From assembly GCA_937922945.1 (NCBI GenBank), contig CAKZUP010000032.1, positions 57,849 through 121,848 on the forward strand: a stretch of 64,000 nt of DNA. Reading direction: 5' to 3'. The position numbers and the translations under genes were made by a program. Each line of letters begins with the position of its first letter. Position 1 is the first letter of the stretch. Positions 34,328 through 43,283 of the stretch are shown piece by piece. Below the pieces are notes generated by a model. That model did no database searches and was not told the DNA's origin. It saw only the letters and a program-made list of their open reading frames with translations. This DNA is from an uncultured Granulosicoccaceae bacterium (lineage in GTDB: Bacteria; Pseudomonadota; Gammaproteobacteria; Granulosicoccales; Granulosicoccaceae).

Positions 34328-35197
34328 TTACAGAATGAGCTTTTTCTCATTAGGCTCAAGATTGTCGTAGTTCCACAACTGCTTACCAGCAACAATCTTG
34401 TGGAAATGATCAACGCCTTTATCAGGCATTAATTCGTATTGTTGTAGTTTTCTGGTTAACCAGGCTTTGTCGAGATCGGTCAGTTCAGCATGGACCGCAT
34501 CCACGCCCAAGGATTTGATATCGCCGCCGATAAAAATCGTACCATCGTACATGGAGTCACCCAGATTCTTACCAGCATTACCGCAAACTATCATGCGTCC
34601 ACGTTGCATCATGAAACCTGACAATGCGCCAGTGTCACCGCCAACAATAATGGTGCCGCCCTTCATATCGATACCTGTTCGGGAGCCAACCGAGCCACGG
34701 CAAACAAGATCGCCACCACGAATTGCAGCACCGAACGTGGAGCCTGCATTCTTCTCAATGACCACGGTGCCCGACATCATGTTCTCACCACACGACCAGC
34801 CAACACGCCCTTTAATTCTGACATTCGGACCATCAATGAGACCCACTGCGAAATAGCCGAGTGACCCTTCTACTTCCAGCGTAAGCCGGTTGAGGATGCC
34901 AACACCCACTGAGTGCATTCCGCGAGGGTTCTTGATAACGATCGTGCCGTTACCTTCTTCCATCGCTGCGCGCATCTTGTTATTTAATTCGGTCGTGGTA
35001 AGACCATCAGTGTCAATTTCAACTCGTTTGTTATAAAAAACATCCGGCGCCCACGGGTAGGTATAACGTTCTTCCTCATCGGGATTAAACTCGATAAGAA
35101 GCGAGCGACCAAACAGTTGTTCTGTGGTTAAGCCCAGAGCCTCAACACGCTGTTCTTGTGTCATTGCCTGTAGCTCAGAATCAGTTACGCCTGCCAT
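34328..35197 (-). CDS. GXGXG domain subunit of split glutamate synthase (MgsB/GlxC-like)
   Basis: Residues about 95-255 form the right-handed helix of Gly-rich repeats (GGTIIVGGDTGALSGFMMQRGRMIVCGNAG, quoted in parts) that matches the C-terminal domain of glutamate synthase. This domain is structural, joining the amidotransferase and FMN modules. About 65 extra residues precede it and make the protein 289 aa, longer than I expect for the smallest MgsB forms. It overlaps the preceding glutaminase gene by 13 bases and is followed after 17 bases by the FMN subunit. Confidence 0.87.
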   Translation of the reverse strand: MAGVTDSELQAMTQEQRVEALGLTTEQLFGRSLLIEFNPDEEERYTYPWAPDVFYNKRVEIDTDGLTTTELNNKMRAAMEEGNGTIVIKNPRGMHSVGVGILNRLTLEVEGSLGYFAVGLIDGPNVRIKGRVGWSCGENMMSGTVVIEKNAGSTFGAAIRGGDLVCRGSVGSRTGIDMKGGTIIVGGDTGALSGFMMQRGRMIVCGNAGKNLGDSMYDGTIFIGGDIKSLGVDAVHAELTDLDKAWLTRKLQQYELMPDKGVDHFHKIVAGKQLWNYDNLEPNEKKLIL

Positions 35198-36120
35198 ACT
35201 CGAACCTCCTCGTCGTAGGGATCGGTGGTGTCTATCTCTTCAGGTAAAATAGCGCGTATAGCAACTTCCTCAGATGCCATTGCGATAAGATCATCACTCT
35301 CGTACAACACTAATGGTTTCGCAGCCATAGTGTCTTTTGCCATACCGAGTTGATCTTTTGTGGCAACCAGGTACGTGAACACACCATCAATTTCGTCTAT
35401 TGAGCGTTTCAGGCTTTCCTCCAACGACACACCATTCGCTAGATTGTCTGCGGTATAAACAGCAAGTAACTCTGAATCACAGTTGGACATAAAGCGATGA
35501 CCTTTTTGCTCCATCTGACGTCGCTTGATCCAATAGTTTGTGATCTGACCGTTGTGCACTACCGAGACATCGTTATAGGGAAAAGCCCAATAAGGATGAG
35601 CGGAACGGATATCGACGTCTGATTCTGTTGCCATTCGTGTGTGGCCTATACCGTGTGTCCCCTGAAAATCGCCCAGCCCGTAGGTGTCTGAGACAACGGC
35701 TGCATCGCCCAAATCTTTTATAAGTTCCAGTCCATTACCAAGCGATAGAATCTCAACGCCTTCGAGTTCCTCAATATGCCTGGCCATATCTTCCGTATCG
35801 CCATCGTGAGAAATAAGATAACGCAGCGCATACGCGGTTGCTTGTTCTTTTGCTTTGACTACCGCCTTGTGTTCTGCAAGCAGAGCTTCAACGTCAGCGA
35901 TTCGCTTGTGAAGTACCTCAGTAAAACCGCGACCGCTTTCCATGTCTTCGCGCTCGGCACACTTCACCCGCATGATGTAGTCACCTTCGGTTGGTTCACC
36001 ATAAACGGCAAAACCAGTCGAATCAGGCCCCCTATGCTTTAAAGCTTGCAACATGGCTGTCATTTCAGACCCCACGTTCGAGCTTTTTCCTTTGTGTATA
36101 AGTCCGGCTATACCGCACAT
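35185..36120 (-). CDS. Class II glutamine amidotransferase subunit (MgsA/GlxB-like)
   Basis: The protein starts MCGIAGLIHKG; after Met removal Cys is the N-terminal nucleophile of the Ntn amidotransferases. HRGPDSTGFAVYG (about 29-41), THGIGHTRMATES (about 155-167) and the NGQITNYW and SNCDSELL segments (about 190-216) complete the site. In N-methylglutamate synthase this subunit would release methylamine from gamma-glutamylmethylamide for transfer to 2-oxoglutarate; in glutamate synthase it releases ammonia from glutamine. At 311 aa it is complete. A GGAG site precedes the ATG. It is separated from the ligase gene by a strong stem-loop. Confidence 0.9.
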   Translation of the reverse strand: MCGIAGLIHKGKSSNVGSEMTAMLQALKHRGPDSTGFAVYGEPTEGDYIMRVKCAEREDMESGRGFTEVLHKRIADVEALLAEHKAVVKAKEQATAYALRYLISHDGDTEDMARHIEELEGVEILSLGNGLELIKDLGDAAVVSDTYGLGDFQGTHGIGHTRMATESDVDIRSAHPYWAFPYNDVSVVHNGQITNYWIKRRQMEQKGHRFMSNCDSELLAVYTADNLANGVSLEESLKRSIDEIDGVFTYLVATKDQLGMAKDTMAAKPLVLYESDDLIAMASEEVAIRAILPEEIDTTDPYDEEVRVWQA

Positions 36121-36195
36121 AAAGTGTGCTCCCCAGTATTAATAGGTTTAAAAATTATTTCTGTATTGGTTCAGCTATACAGCATTAGTTTCATT

Positions 36196-36230
36196 AAGCC
36201 ATTCCAGCCAGCGAGGTGCTGGAATGGCTT
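36196..36230 (-). terminator. Perfect 13-bp stem-loop between ligase and mgsA-like genes
   Basis: AAGCCATTCCAGC (36196-36208) and GCTGGAATGGCTT (36218-36230) form a perfect stem with a 9-base loop, 8 bases after the ligase stop. On the minus strand no T-run follows, so it may be an mRNA stabiliser, processing site or partial attenuator rather than a full terminator. On the plus strand a T6 run follows. Confidence 0.65.
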
Positions 36231-36237
36231 ATGTTTT

Positions 36238-37710
36238 TTATGGCAAGTAATCCATATACGTATCAGCATCCCAGTCGGTTGTGGTGTGCATGAAACGCTC
36301 CCACTCATCTGTCTTGTACTCGTGGAATAAACGATACATTTCACCCGGCATCGCACTTTGGATAACCTCATCTTTCGATAGAGCCACCAGTGCATCACCT
36401 AGAGACATAGGCAGTTTTTCAACCTGCTTACCTTCCTCTATTGCTGCGTATATATTGCGCTCTTCGGGCTCACCGCAGGGAATCTTGTTAGACAACCCAT
36501 CGTCCATCGCTTGTATGAGTCCGGCAGCCATAAGATAAGGATTAACCATGGAATCAACCGAGCGGAATTCAAACCGGCCAGGTGCTGAAATTCGCAAACC
36601 GGTTGTACGATTCTGAAAACCCCAGTCTTTGAAAACCGGTGCCCAAAAACCGGTATCCCACAAACGACGGTAGGAATTCACTGTCGAACAACCGATAACT
36701 GTTAATGCATCCAGATGTTTTACCATCCCGCCAATGGCGTGTTGTCCTATGATTCCTGGCATTTGCGGATCGCTGCCATCTGGCATAAAGGTATTTTCAC
36801 CGCCTGAGCGATAGGTGAAAACGTCTTCAGAGGCTGGCATGGTTTCTAATCTCAACGGGTTTACCTTGTCTTCACCGCCTTTCCACAAGCTTATATTGTG
36901 ATGACAACCACTGGCCGACACGCCCATAAACGGCTTCGTCATAAAGCAGGCGATAAGGCCTTCTTCACGCGCCACTTGTGCGCAAATTTGTCGGTAAGTG
37001 GTGAGTCGGTCTGCTGTCCGGGTGCATAAGTCGTAGGTGTAATTCAATTCAAGCTGACCAGGCGCATCTTCATGATCGCCCTGGATCATATCCAGCCCCA
37101 TAGCACGTGCGTACTTCAATACTTTCATGTAAACCGGGCGCAGGCTTTCAAATTGATCGATGTGATAGCAATACGGTTCGGAAAAACCCCCATTTGGCTT
37201 GCCGTTTTCATCTTTTTTCAGCCACATCATTTCTGGCTCTAATCCGGAGCGTAAATGCAGGCCGTGCTTGTTTTCAAAATCGGTGTGCAGCCGTTGTAAA
37301 TTACCGCGACAGTCAGACGTCAGGAATGAACCTGCATCTTCCCTTTCTTCACGGTTTCTGAACAATGTGCACCACACTCTGGCAACGCGCTTGTCCCACG
37401 GTATCTGACAAAACGTCTCAACCTCAGGAATGCCAACAAGCTCAGCTGCTTCGGGCCCGTAGCCCATGTAGTCGCCGTGTCGGTTTGTGAACAAATTGAT
37501 GGTCGCGCCGTAAACGAGTTGAAAACCCTTTTCAGCAATGGACTCCCAGTGATCAGCAGGTATCCCTTTTCCGCAGATTCGGCCGGTGATAGAGACAAAC
37601 TGCAAGTAAAGGTACTCAACGCCAAGTGCATCAATTTGCTTGCGCACCTCTTTAACCATCTTGTCTCTATCAGGCGCTTCAACAAACGCTTCGATATCGG
37701 TTTTGCTCAC
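36238..37710 (-). CDS. Glutamine synthetase family ligase, candidate GmaS/GlnT
   Basis: This ATP-dependent glutamate-amine ligase has the Glu-rich catalytic signatures GLEPEMMWL (about 157), GDHEDAPGQLELNYTYD (about 216-232, metal ligands), the ATP-site SASGCHHNISLWKGG (about 269-283) and the C-terminal RTTGLRISAPGRFEFRSVDSMVNPYL (Arg/Glu site). At 490 aa it is longer than the roughly 440-aa GmaS proteins I know. The start is GTG with AGGAG upstream. Its position first in the operon with the split synthase, nitrilase and tdm favours gamma-glutamylmethylamide synthetase (methylamine plus glutamate); a GlnT-type glutamine synthetase is the alternative. It is divergent from a GntR regulator. Confidence 0.85.
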   Translation of the reverse strand: MSKTDIEAFVEAPDRDKMVKEVRKQIDALGVEYLYLQFVSITGRICGKGIPADHWESIAEKGFQLVYGATINLFTNRHGDYMGYGPEAAELVGIPEVETFCQIPWDKRVARVWCTLFRNREEREDAGSFLTSDCRGNLQRLHTDFENKHGLHLRSGLEPEMMWLKKDENGKPNGGFSEPYCYHIDQFESLRPVYMKVLKYARAMGLDMIQGDHEDAPGQLELNYTYDLCTRTADRLTTYRQICAQVAREEGLIACFMTKPFMGVSASGCHHNISLWKGGEDKVNPLRLETMPASEDVFTYRSGGENTFMPDGSDPQMPGIIGQHAIGGMVKHLDALTVIGCSTVNSYRRLWDTGFWAPVFKDWGFQNRTTGLRISAPGRFEFRSVDSMVNPYLMAAGLIQAMDDGLSNKIPCGEPEERNIYAAIEEGKQVEKLPMSLGDALVALSKDEVIQSAMPGEMYRLFHEYKTDEWERFMHTTTDWDADTYMDYLP

Positions 37711-37986
37711 TATGAATATCTCCTCTTGTGGTTGTTACTCTGGTTGTCCGTCTGATAGTCCGTCGGCTCGCCTCACTGTTTTTGGCAGGGGTTTACGGCG
37801 AAATTCGTTGGTTATTTCAACGCACCATACAGCTGATAATCAGCCTGTAAACGGCTTCGTGTTCTACGTCGCAGATTAATCGGAACCGTACCGACAAGCA
37901 ACCTTTTTTGAGCCAATATTGATTTTTTAGTGCATTTGCCGCCCAATTGGATTAGTATTGGCATTGAACACACAGGACAGACTTTA
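37711..37986. promoter_or_regulatory. Divergent promoter region, ligase operon and GntR regulator
   Basis: This 276-bp gap holds promoters of the ligase operon (minus) and of the GntR/FCD regulator (plus). The inverted repeat GCTGA-TAA-TCAGC at 37832-37844 is the clearest operator-like site. It does not match the FadR-type TGGTNNNACCA core, so regulator binding is only a guess. Confidence 0.45.
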
Positions 37987-38676
37987 GTGACTGAGACCAA
38001 AAAAACACGCATTGGCTCGGCGGAAATTGCCAGTTTAATCAGGCGTGATATCAAAACCGGCGAATTAAGTGCAAAAGAGCGCCTCCCGCCCGAGCGCGTG
38101 TTGGCAGAAAGCTATAATGTTGCTCGCGGAACCGTCCGAGATGCGCTAAACAAACTGGCAGAAGAGTCACTGGTTGAAATCCGCGCCGGCAGTGGCACCT
38201 ATGTCACGTTCGATCCAAGCGAAGACACGGGCAACGTCATTATGAACGCCCGACCACTGGAATTAATCGATGCACGCTTTGCATTAGAACCGCACATTTG
38301 CCGTTTGGCAGTACTGCACGCGCGACAAAACGAACTGGACGAGTTAGAGCGACTACTGGAAACAATGGAGAATAGCGTTAACGATGTCCCGACATTCGCG
38401 TCAGCCGATACCGCTTTTCATAGCCTGCTTGCAGAAACCACGGCTAATTCCCTGCTGATCTGGATCGTATCTCAGATAAATTCGGTGAGAAGTCAGAAAG
38501 AATGGTCAAACATGCGTCGAGTGGTTCTGAACGAAGAAACCATCGCGAACTACAACAGGCAACACAGAGACGTTCTTAACGCTATACGCGCCCGCGATCC
38601 GGAACAAGCGGCAGCGGCAATGAAGGAACACTTGGAAAGTGCTCGACTCTCATTAACTCGCAATGCAGCAACCTAA
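37987..38676 (+). CDS. GntR family regulator with FCD ligand domain
   Basis: The N-terminal winged helix (ERLPPERVLAESYNVARGTVRDALNKLAEESLVEIRAGSGTYV in parts, about 33-76 from the preferred start) is followed by an FCD all-helical ligand domain with the metal-type His pattern (ADTAFHSLLAETT, and RQHRDVLNAIRARDPEQAAAAMKEHL near the end). FCD regulators usually sense small acids or amino-acid derivatives and repress a neighbouring operon. The GTG at 37987 with AGGAC upstream gives a normal N-terminus; the track start at 37930 adds 19 unlikely residues. It is divergent from the GmaS-like operon, the presumed target. Confidence 0.88.
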   Translation: MTETKKTRIGSAEIASLIRRDIKTGELSAKERLPPERVLAESYNVARGTVRDALNKLAEESLVEIRAGSGTYVTFDPSEDTGNVIMNARPLELIDARFALEPHICRLAVLHARQNELDELERLLETMENSVNDVPTFASADTAFHSLLAETTANSLLIWIVSQINSVRSQKEWSNMRRVVLNEETIANYNRQHRDVLNAIRARDPEQAAAAMKEHLESARLSLTRNAAT

Positions 38677-38698
38677 TTAAAACGGCTAGCGCACTATT

Positions 38699-39361
38699 AT
38701 GTTCTTAATCGTTGTTGTTCTCACGTTTGCAGCATCCTGGTTGGTCAAAGTATGGATGACCCGTACCTATAACAAATGGAGCCGTGTCCCTAATGCAGTA
38801 GCAGCGAACGGGCATCAAGTGGCAAGACACATACTGGATACCAATGGCTTGCAACACGTTCAATTGGAGGTATCCAAAGGGCAGCTCACCGATCACTACA
38901 TTCCAAGTCAAGATTTAATGCGCTTGTCTGAGTCCATAAACAATGATGCATCTGTTGCATCTATTGCGGTAGCTGCACATGAATGCGGCCATGCATTGCA
39001 GGACAAAGAAAACTACCCGATGCTGAAGTTAAAAGCTGCATTGATGCCATTGGCTGCGCTGGGTAACCAATTCGGCTTATTGTTGTCGATTGGTGGTGGA
39101 GTATTGGGCAGCTCAACGTTAATGAATGCGGGCCTGGCGCTCATCGCTTTTGGTGTGTTAATGCCGGTGTTAACACTACCAATAGAATTCGATGCAAGCA
39201 AACGGGCATTGGTCGAGCTACAGCGTCTGAAATTGGTGGACGATAAAGATTATGATGGCGCCAAGTCGATGTTGTTGGCGGCGGCCATGACGTATGTCGC
39301 CAGCGCTGTTTCTTCAATGGCGATAATCGGCGTTTTTCTGATTCGATTCATTCGCCGCTAG
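38699..39361 (+). CDS. YugP-type membrane zinc metallopeptidase
   Basis: This 220-aa protein has an N-terminal membrane helix, a soluble loop and two or three C-terminal helices. The zinc site reads HECGHALQ (about 98-105), and the preceding NGLQHVQLEVSKGQLTDHYIPS and C-terminal LPIEFDASKRALVEL are characteristic of the neutral zinc metallopeptidase family that includes Bacillus YugP. The function in the envelope is unknown. It starts 22 bases after the GntR regulator gene and may share its transcript, although no link to amine use is evident. Confidence 0.9.
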   Translation: MFLIVVVLTFAASWLVKVWMTRTYNKWSRVPNAVAANGHQVARHILDTNGLQHVQLEVSKGQLTDHYIPSQDLMRLSESINNDASVASIAVAAHECGHALQDKENYPMLKLKAALMPLAALGNQFGLLLSIGGGVLGSSTLMNAGLALIAFGVLMPVLTLPIEFDASKRALVELQRLKLVDDKDYDGAKSMLLAAAMTYVASAVSSMAIIGVFLIRFIRR

Positions 39362-39399
39362 CAAGTTACATCCGATACGATTAAGCCACCACTTGGAGT

Positions 39400-40353
39400 T
39401 TACCGAACGATGTGTACTGCGGCATCCAACGCTAAATCCCGTTGAATTTGAAGCTCACGCTCACGCCACCAGATATACACGCCGCTGGCGATAATGATTC
39501 CAATGCCAATAGCAGTAGAGACGGTAGGAACATCGTTGAAAATAATCCAACTAAATAACGTGATGTAAATGATTTGAGAATAAACCGTGGGCGCCAGCAC
39601 CGAAGCTTCCGCATAGCGATGTGCCAGTGTCAAAACGGAATGGCCTAACATGCCCAACGAGCCAATGAGTATCAGTAGCCCCCAATTCAAACTGCTATCA
39701 GGCCATTCCCAAATACTCAGAACAATCGGCGCCAATATCAATGTAGGTATGCCGGCACAATAAAATTGAGTCACGGCATTGCTATCGATGCCGGCGACCA
39801 CCCGGCTCATCACAAAATACCCTGACGCACCAAGTAACGCGCCTACGGCTAAAAAGATGTGGTAATCAAATGTTTCACCCCACGGCTCAACAATAATTAA
39901 AACACCAATAAATCCAACAAAAATAGCGGCAAAACGCTTGAGCCCTACTCGCTCTTTTAAAATGGGGATGCTCAGCAAACAGACCACCATAGGCGCTGCA
40001 AAAAATATTGCGACAGTCGTTGTGAGCGGCAGGTACTTCAGTGCTGTGAAATTGAACGCTGTGCCGCTGAACAACAACACTGCACGCAAAATCTGCAACT
40101 TGGGGATTTTAGATTGAGTTATTGAGAAACCGTTGCGCGGCAAATACAGTATCAACACCCATAGTAAATGCACAAAATAGCGTAAAAATGCTACCTGCAA
40201 TGATGGTATTGCAGCCATTACCAGCCATTTGGCCGATGTATCCATAATGGCAAAACACAGAAACGCAATCAACATCAGGCTTAACCCAACCGTCGGCGTG
40301 GCATTCTCTGTTTTTGAGGTTACGCTGCTCACCCCGTGCAGTTGACTCGGCAA
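39400..40353 (-). CDS. EamA/DMT family transporter
   Basis: This is a ten-helix drug/metabolite transporter made of two EamA halves (about 25-155 and 165-300). The first half has MDTSAKWLV in helix 1 and FLRYFVHLLWV in helix 2, and the helix 4-5 loop LPLTTTVAIFFAAPMVVCLLS is typical. It would move small organic metabolites across the inner membrane; direction and substrate are not predictable. It is convergent with the metallopeptidase gene and divergent from the methyltransferase gene. Confidence 0.88.
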   Translation of the reverse strand: MPSQLHGVSSVTSKTENATPTVGLSLMLIAFLCFAIMDTSAKWLVMAAIPSLQVAFLRYFVHLLWVLILYLPRNGFSITQSKIPKLQILRAVLLFSGTAFNFTALKYLPLTTTVAIFFAAPMVVCLLSIPILKERVGLKRFAAIFVGFIGVLIIVEPWGETFDYHIFLAVGALLGASGYFVMSRVVAGIDSNAVTQFYCAGIPTLILAPIVLSIWEWPDSSLNWGLLILIGSLGMLGHSVLTLAHRYAEASVLAPTVYSQIIYITLFSWIIFNDVPTVSTAIGIGIIIASGVYIWWRERELQIQRDLALDAAVHIVR

Positions 40354-40745
40354 TCTGTTGGTACAGTTGCCAGAAATAGTCTGAATCGATCACTCACTAG
40401 AATCATTATCCCACTCGAACCAGCGACAGACTCTGGTTCAAAATTGCACAGCACCCGTATAGCAAAGGCGTACAGCAAAGGCGAACAGCATACTTACCGC
40501 AAAGACGAACAGAACACCTGGCCAAGAAGAAAACCAGAAGAGTAAAAACCACAGAGAGATTGTTCAGCTAACTTTAGCGCTTAAATGGGTGTAACAACCA
40601 ATCATGCAAGTTACCACTGCCCGAGCAATCGTGCCCTGGAACACGCTTATTTTAGCCTAACACACGCATATGGTACTCAATTTCGACTATTATTCGTGGT
40701 AATAGAAAGACAAAAAGTTCGGCAAAAATCAGGAAACCTATTTTA
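40354..40745. other. 392-bp divergent intergenic region with 13-bp repeats
   Basis: This lies between the EamA gene start and the ICMT-like gene start. It holds two copies of a 13-bp unit (AGCAAAGGCGTAC at 40461-40473, AGCAAAGGCGAAC at 40474-40486), with a decayed third (GCAAAGACGAAC, 40499-40510) after a short insertion. Promoters for both flanking genes should be here but no consensus boxes are clear. The 69-aa ORF of the track across it looks spurious. Confidence 0.5.
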
Positions 40746-41396
40746 GTGGCTAAAACAGAATCTCCTATGGCAACAGAGCAGGCATCCGCGCTGTCCACGG
40801 CACTAGAAAAGTACCGATTACCGCTGTCAAAAGCGGTTGTTGCGCTCATCCTTCTACTCATGATTTTTACAGCCAGCCGATGGGTTTTATCGCCTGTGAC
40901 AACGTGGGCCCTTGACAGCATCGCTCTGTTTTTATTACTCGTTGCCTGTCTGGGTAGAGTGTGGTGCATCATGTATATCGGTGGGCAGAAAAATAACTCT
41001 GTTGTTTCTGCAGGCCCATACTCGATGGTGAGAAACCCACTCTATGTGTTTAGTTTCATTGGTGCCTTAGGCCTGGTTTTAATGACTCATTCGATCACTA
41101 TTGCGGCTCTGCTACTTGTTTTTTATGTTGGCATCTATCCATTTGTAGTTGCAAAGGAAGAAGCCAATTTACACAGCTTGTTCGGGGAGGCGTATCAGGA
41201 CTATTGCGACAATACGCCACGATTCATTCCATCATTCAAGCTGTACTCTACAGAAACTCAAGTAGCAGCAGATGTTAAACGCCTGGAACGCTCACTGTTC
41301 GACAGCGGTTGCTTTGTGCTGGCTTTTATTGCTTTAACCGGTATTCGCATGGCTCACGAATCAGGACTTATCCCTGTGTTGTTTAAACTACCCTAG
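40746..41396 (+). CDS. ICMT/PEMT-type membrane methyltransferase
   Basis: This 216-aa protein has four to five hydrophobic helices and the isoprenylcysteine carboxyl methyltransferase-type core. GPYSMVRNPLYV (about 92-103) is the substrate/SAM motif, followed by helix GALGLVLM and the C-terminal KEEANLHSLFGEAYQDYCDNTPRFIP with the conserved E, Y and R. Bacterial members methylate lipids or other small carboxyl, amine or thiol groups with S-adenosylmethionine. The GTG start is supported by AGGAAA upstream; an ATG seven codons in is an alternative. No operon partner. Confidence 0.85.
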   Translation: MAKTESPMATEQASALSTALEKYRLPLSKAVVALILLLMIFTASRWVLSPVTTWALDSIALFLLLVACLGRVWCIMYIGGQKNNSVVSAGPYSMVRNPLYVFSFIGALGLVLMTHSITIAALLLVFYVGIYPFVVAKEEANLHSLFGEAYQDYCDNTPRFIPSFKLYSTETQVAADVKRLERSLFDSGCFVLAFIALTGIRMAHESGLIPVLFKLP

Positions 41397-41494
41397 CCTA
41401 TTGCTCACCCTGAGAATTAACAGCGATATCATGAAAAGGATTTTTTGCCAGAGCTGCAATTTAGCAACAGCACAGTGGAGGCATCCAAATTGAC

Positions 41495-41515
41495 CACACG
41501 TCATGCAAGCGTGTG
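41495..41515. promoter_or_regulatory. Inverted repeat upstream of the MttB-family gene
   Basis: CACACG and CGTGTG flank 9 bases, 133 bases before the MttB-family start and directly after a TTGACC hexamer. This could be an operator at the promoter of that gene; there is no supporting regulator nearby. Confidence 0.35.
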
Positions 41516-41647
41516 TTGCCAGTCCACCGCTACGCGAGTCGCGAAGCATCCCAAACAAGTCGTTTTCCGGCTAGATACGTGCCAACAGTTCCCAACAGTC
41601 GTGTCAAAATGTTGAATTGGTCATTGCCTAAATTCTGAGGATAACGC

Positions 41648-43213
41648 ATGACAGAGCTCTCCAAAGGCCAGTCTCGGCGCGGTGCCCGTGCCGCGAAGCG
41701 AGCCTTGCGCTCAGCACCACTTGCCGATGAAGACCGCGCGGTTCGCCCCGGAATGCAGGGTGGAAACTACAACCCTCTTAGCAGCGTTGATATGGATAAA
41801 ATCAACAATGCCGTGATGGAAGCACTGGAAACAATCGGTCTCTCTCAGGCGATCCCTTCTTGTATAGAGGCTGTTACGGCAGCAGGTGGTCATTACAAAA
41901 ATGATCGATTATTTTTTCCTCGCTCGTTGGTAGAAGACACCATCGCCAACTGCGCCAAAAATATCGTGCTCTATGGACAGGATCCTAAACACGATATAGA
42001 AATCAGCGAAAAAAAAGTCTACTTTGGCACCGCAGGGGCTGCCGTGCATATCGCGGAATACGATACAAATGAGTATCGTGAATCAACGCTAGCCGACTTA
42101 TATAACATTGCCCGGCTTGTGGACAAAATGGATAACATTCACTATTTCCAGCGTCCATTGGTACCGCGTGACGTATCCGACCCGTTAGACATGGATTTCA
42201 ACACCTGTTACGCATCAGTATCCGGCACCACCAAGCACGTCGGAACCAGCTGGGTTGAGCCCGAGAACTTCAAGCGCAGTCTGGCCATGCTCCATCACAT
42301 AGCCGGTGGTGAAAAACAATGGCGCGCTCGACCATTTGTCAGCATGTCGAACTGCTTCGTTGTACCGCCCATGCGATTTGCGGAAGACTCCTGCTTTTGT
42401 CTTGAAGCGGCAGTACACGCCGGTATGCCTGTTCTGCTCTTGGCGGCCGGTCAAGCTGGAGCAACCAGCCCTGCAGCGCTTGCCGGTGCAATCGTACAAG
42501 AGGTGGCAGAGGTTCTGGCAGGCCTGGTCTGGGTTAATCTGATGGTCCCCAAGCACCCTGCCATATTTGGTACTTGGCCGTTTGTGTCCGATTTACGAAC
42601 AGGGGCCATGAGTGGTGGTAGCGGTGAGCAGGCCGTGCTTATGGCGGGCTGTGGTCAAATGGGTCGATACTACGAACTTCCAACGGGAATAGCCGCTGGC
42701 ATGGCAGACGCAAAATTTCCGGATGCCCAATCGGGTTTCGAAAAAGCCTACACGAATACACTTGCAGCACATTCTGGTGCAAACCTTGTTTATGAGTCTG
42801 CCGGAATGCACGCTTCTCTACTGGGCTGTTGTTACGAAAGCTATGTTATTGACAACGATATGCTCGGAGCGATTAATCGTACTGTGCGTGGTATTGAAGT
42901 AAACGATGAAACCCTGTCTCTCCAAGCAATGCGTGATGTGTGTATCGATGGCCCCAGCCACTACTTAGGTCACGAACAAACGTTTGGCCTAATGCAAAAA
43001 GAATACATTTACCCGGAAGTTGCTGACCGCACAAGCCCTAAAGAGTGGGCAGAACGCGGGAAGCCACAACTGATGGTAACGGCACGAAAACGCGTTGATG
43101 ACATTCTCAGCACGCATTACCCATCGCACATAAGCGACGACATTGACGCAACAATCAGAACTGAGAATAACGTGGTTTTACCGCGAGAGAGCATGAAACC
43201 TGAAGCTTCATGA
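41648..43213 (+). CDS. MttB-family methyltransferase without pyrrolysine
   Basis: The MttB superfamily transfers methyl groups from trimethylamine or quaternary amines to a corrinoid protein. This 521-aa member shows NPLSSVDMDKINNAVMEALETIGL at the N-terminus and the glycine-rich barrel region (AGQAGATSPAALAGAIVQEVAEVLAGL, MSGGSGEQAVLMAG), as in the marine bacterial branch. It reads through with no in-frame TAG, so it has no pyrrolysine, and by analogy with MtgB it should use a quaternary amine such as glycine betaine or another methylated compound rather than trimethylamine. No corrinoid protein or reductase gene is adjacent. The ATG start has GAGGATA upstream. Confidence 0.88.
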   Translation: MTELSKGQSRRGARAAKRALRSAPLADEDRAVRPGMQGGNYNPLSSVDMDKINNAVMEALETIGLSQAIPSCIEAVTAAGGHYKNDRLFFPRSLVEDTIANCAKNIVLYGQDPKHDIEISEKKVYFGTAGAAVHIAEYDTNEYRESTLADLYNIARLVDKMDNIHYFQRPLVPRDVSDPLDMDFNTCYASVSGTTKHVGTSWVEPENFKRSLAMLHHIAGGEKQWRARPFVSMSNCFVVPPMRFAEDSCFCLEAAVHAGMPVLLLAAGQAGATSPAALAGAIVQEVAEVLAGLVWVNLMVPKHPAIFGTWPFVSDLRTGAMSGGSGEQAVLMAGCGQMGRYYELPTGIAAGMADAKFPDAQSGFEKAYTNTLAAHSGANLVYESAGMHASLLGCCYESYVIDNDMLGAINRTVRGIEVNDETLSLQAMRDVCIDGPSHYLGHEQTFGLMQKEYIYPEVADRTSPKEWAERGKPQLMVTARKRVDDILSTHYPSHISDDIDATIRTENNVVLPRESMKPEAS

Positions 43214-43283
43214 CAAACGATAGCAATCTTTAACGCAGCAGCCTTACATTCAGCAGGCTTTAACACCGTTAGATTGATCGTCG

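Noticed and set aside
40336-40545. 69-aa ORF across the 13-bp repeats
   Set aside because: It starts inside the EamA gene antisense and its Lys/Glu/Thr-rich end is explained by the repeats.
41648-43213. Pyrrolysine in the MttB-family protein
   Set aside because: The frame has no internal TAG from start to stop and no pyl genes are in the window.
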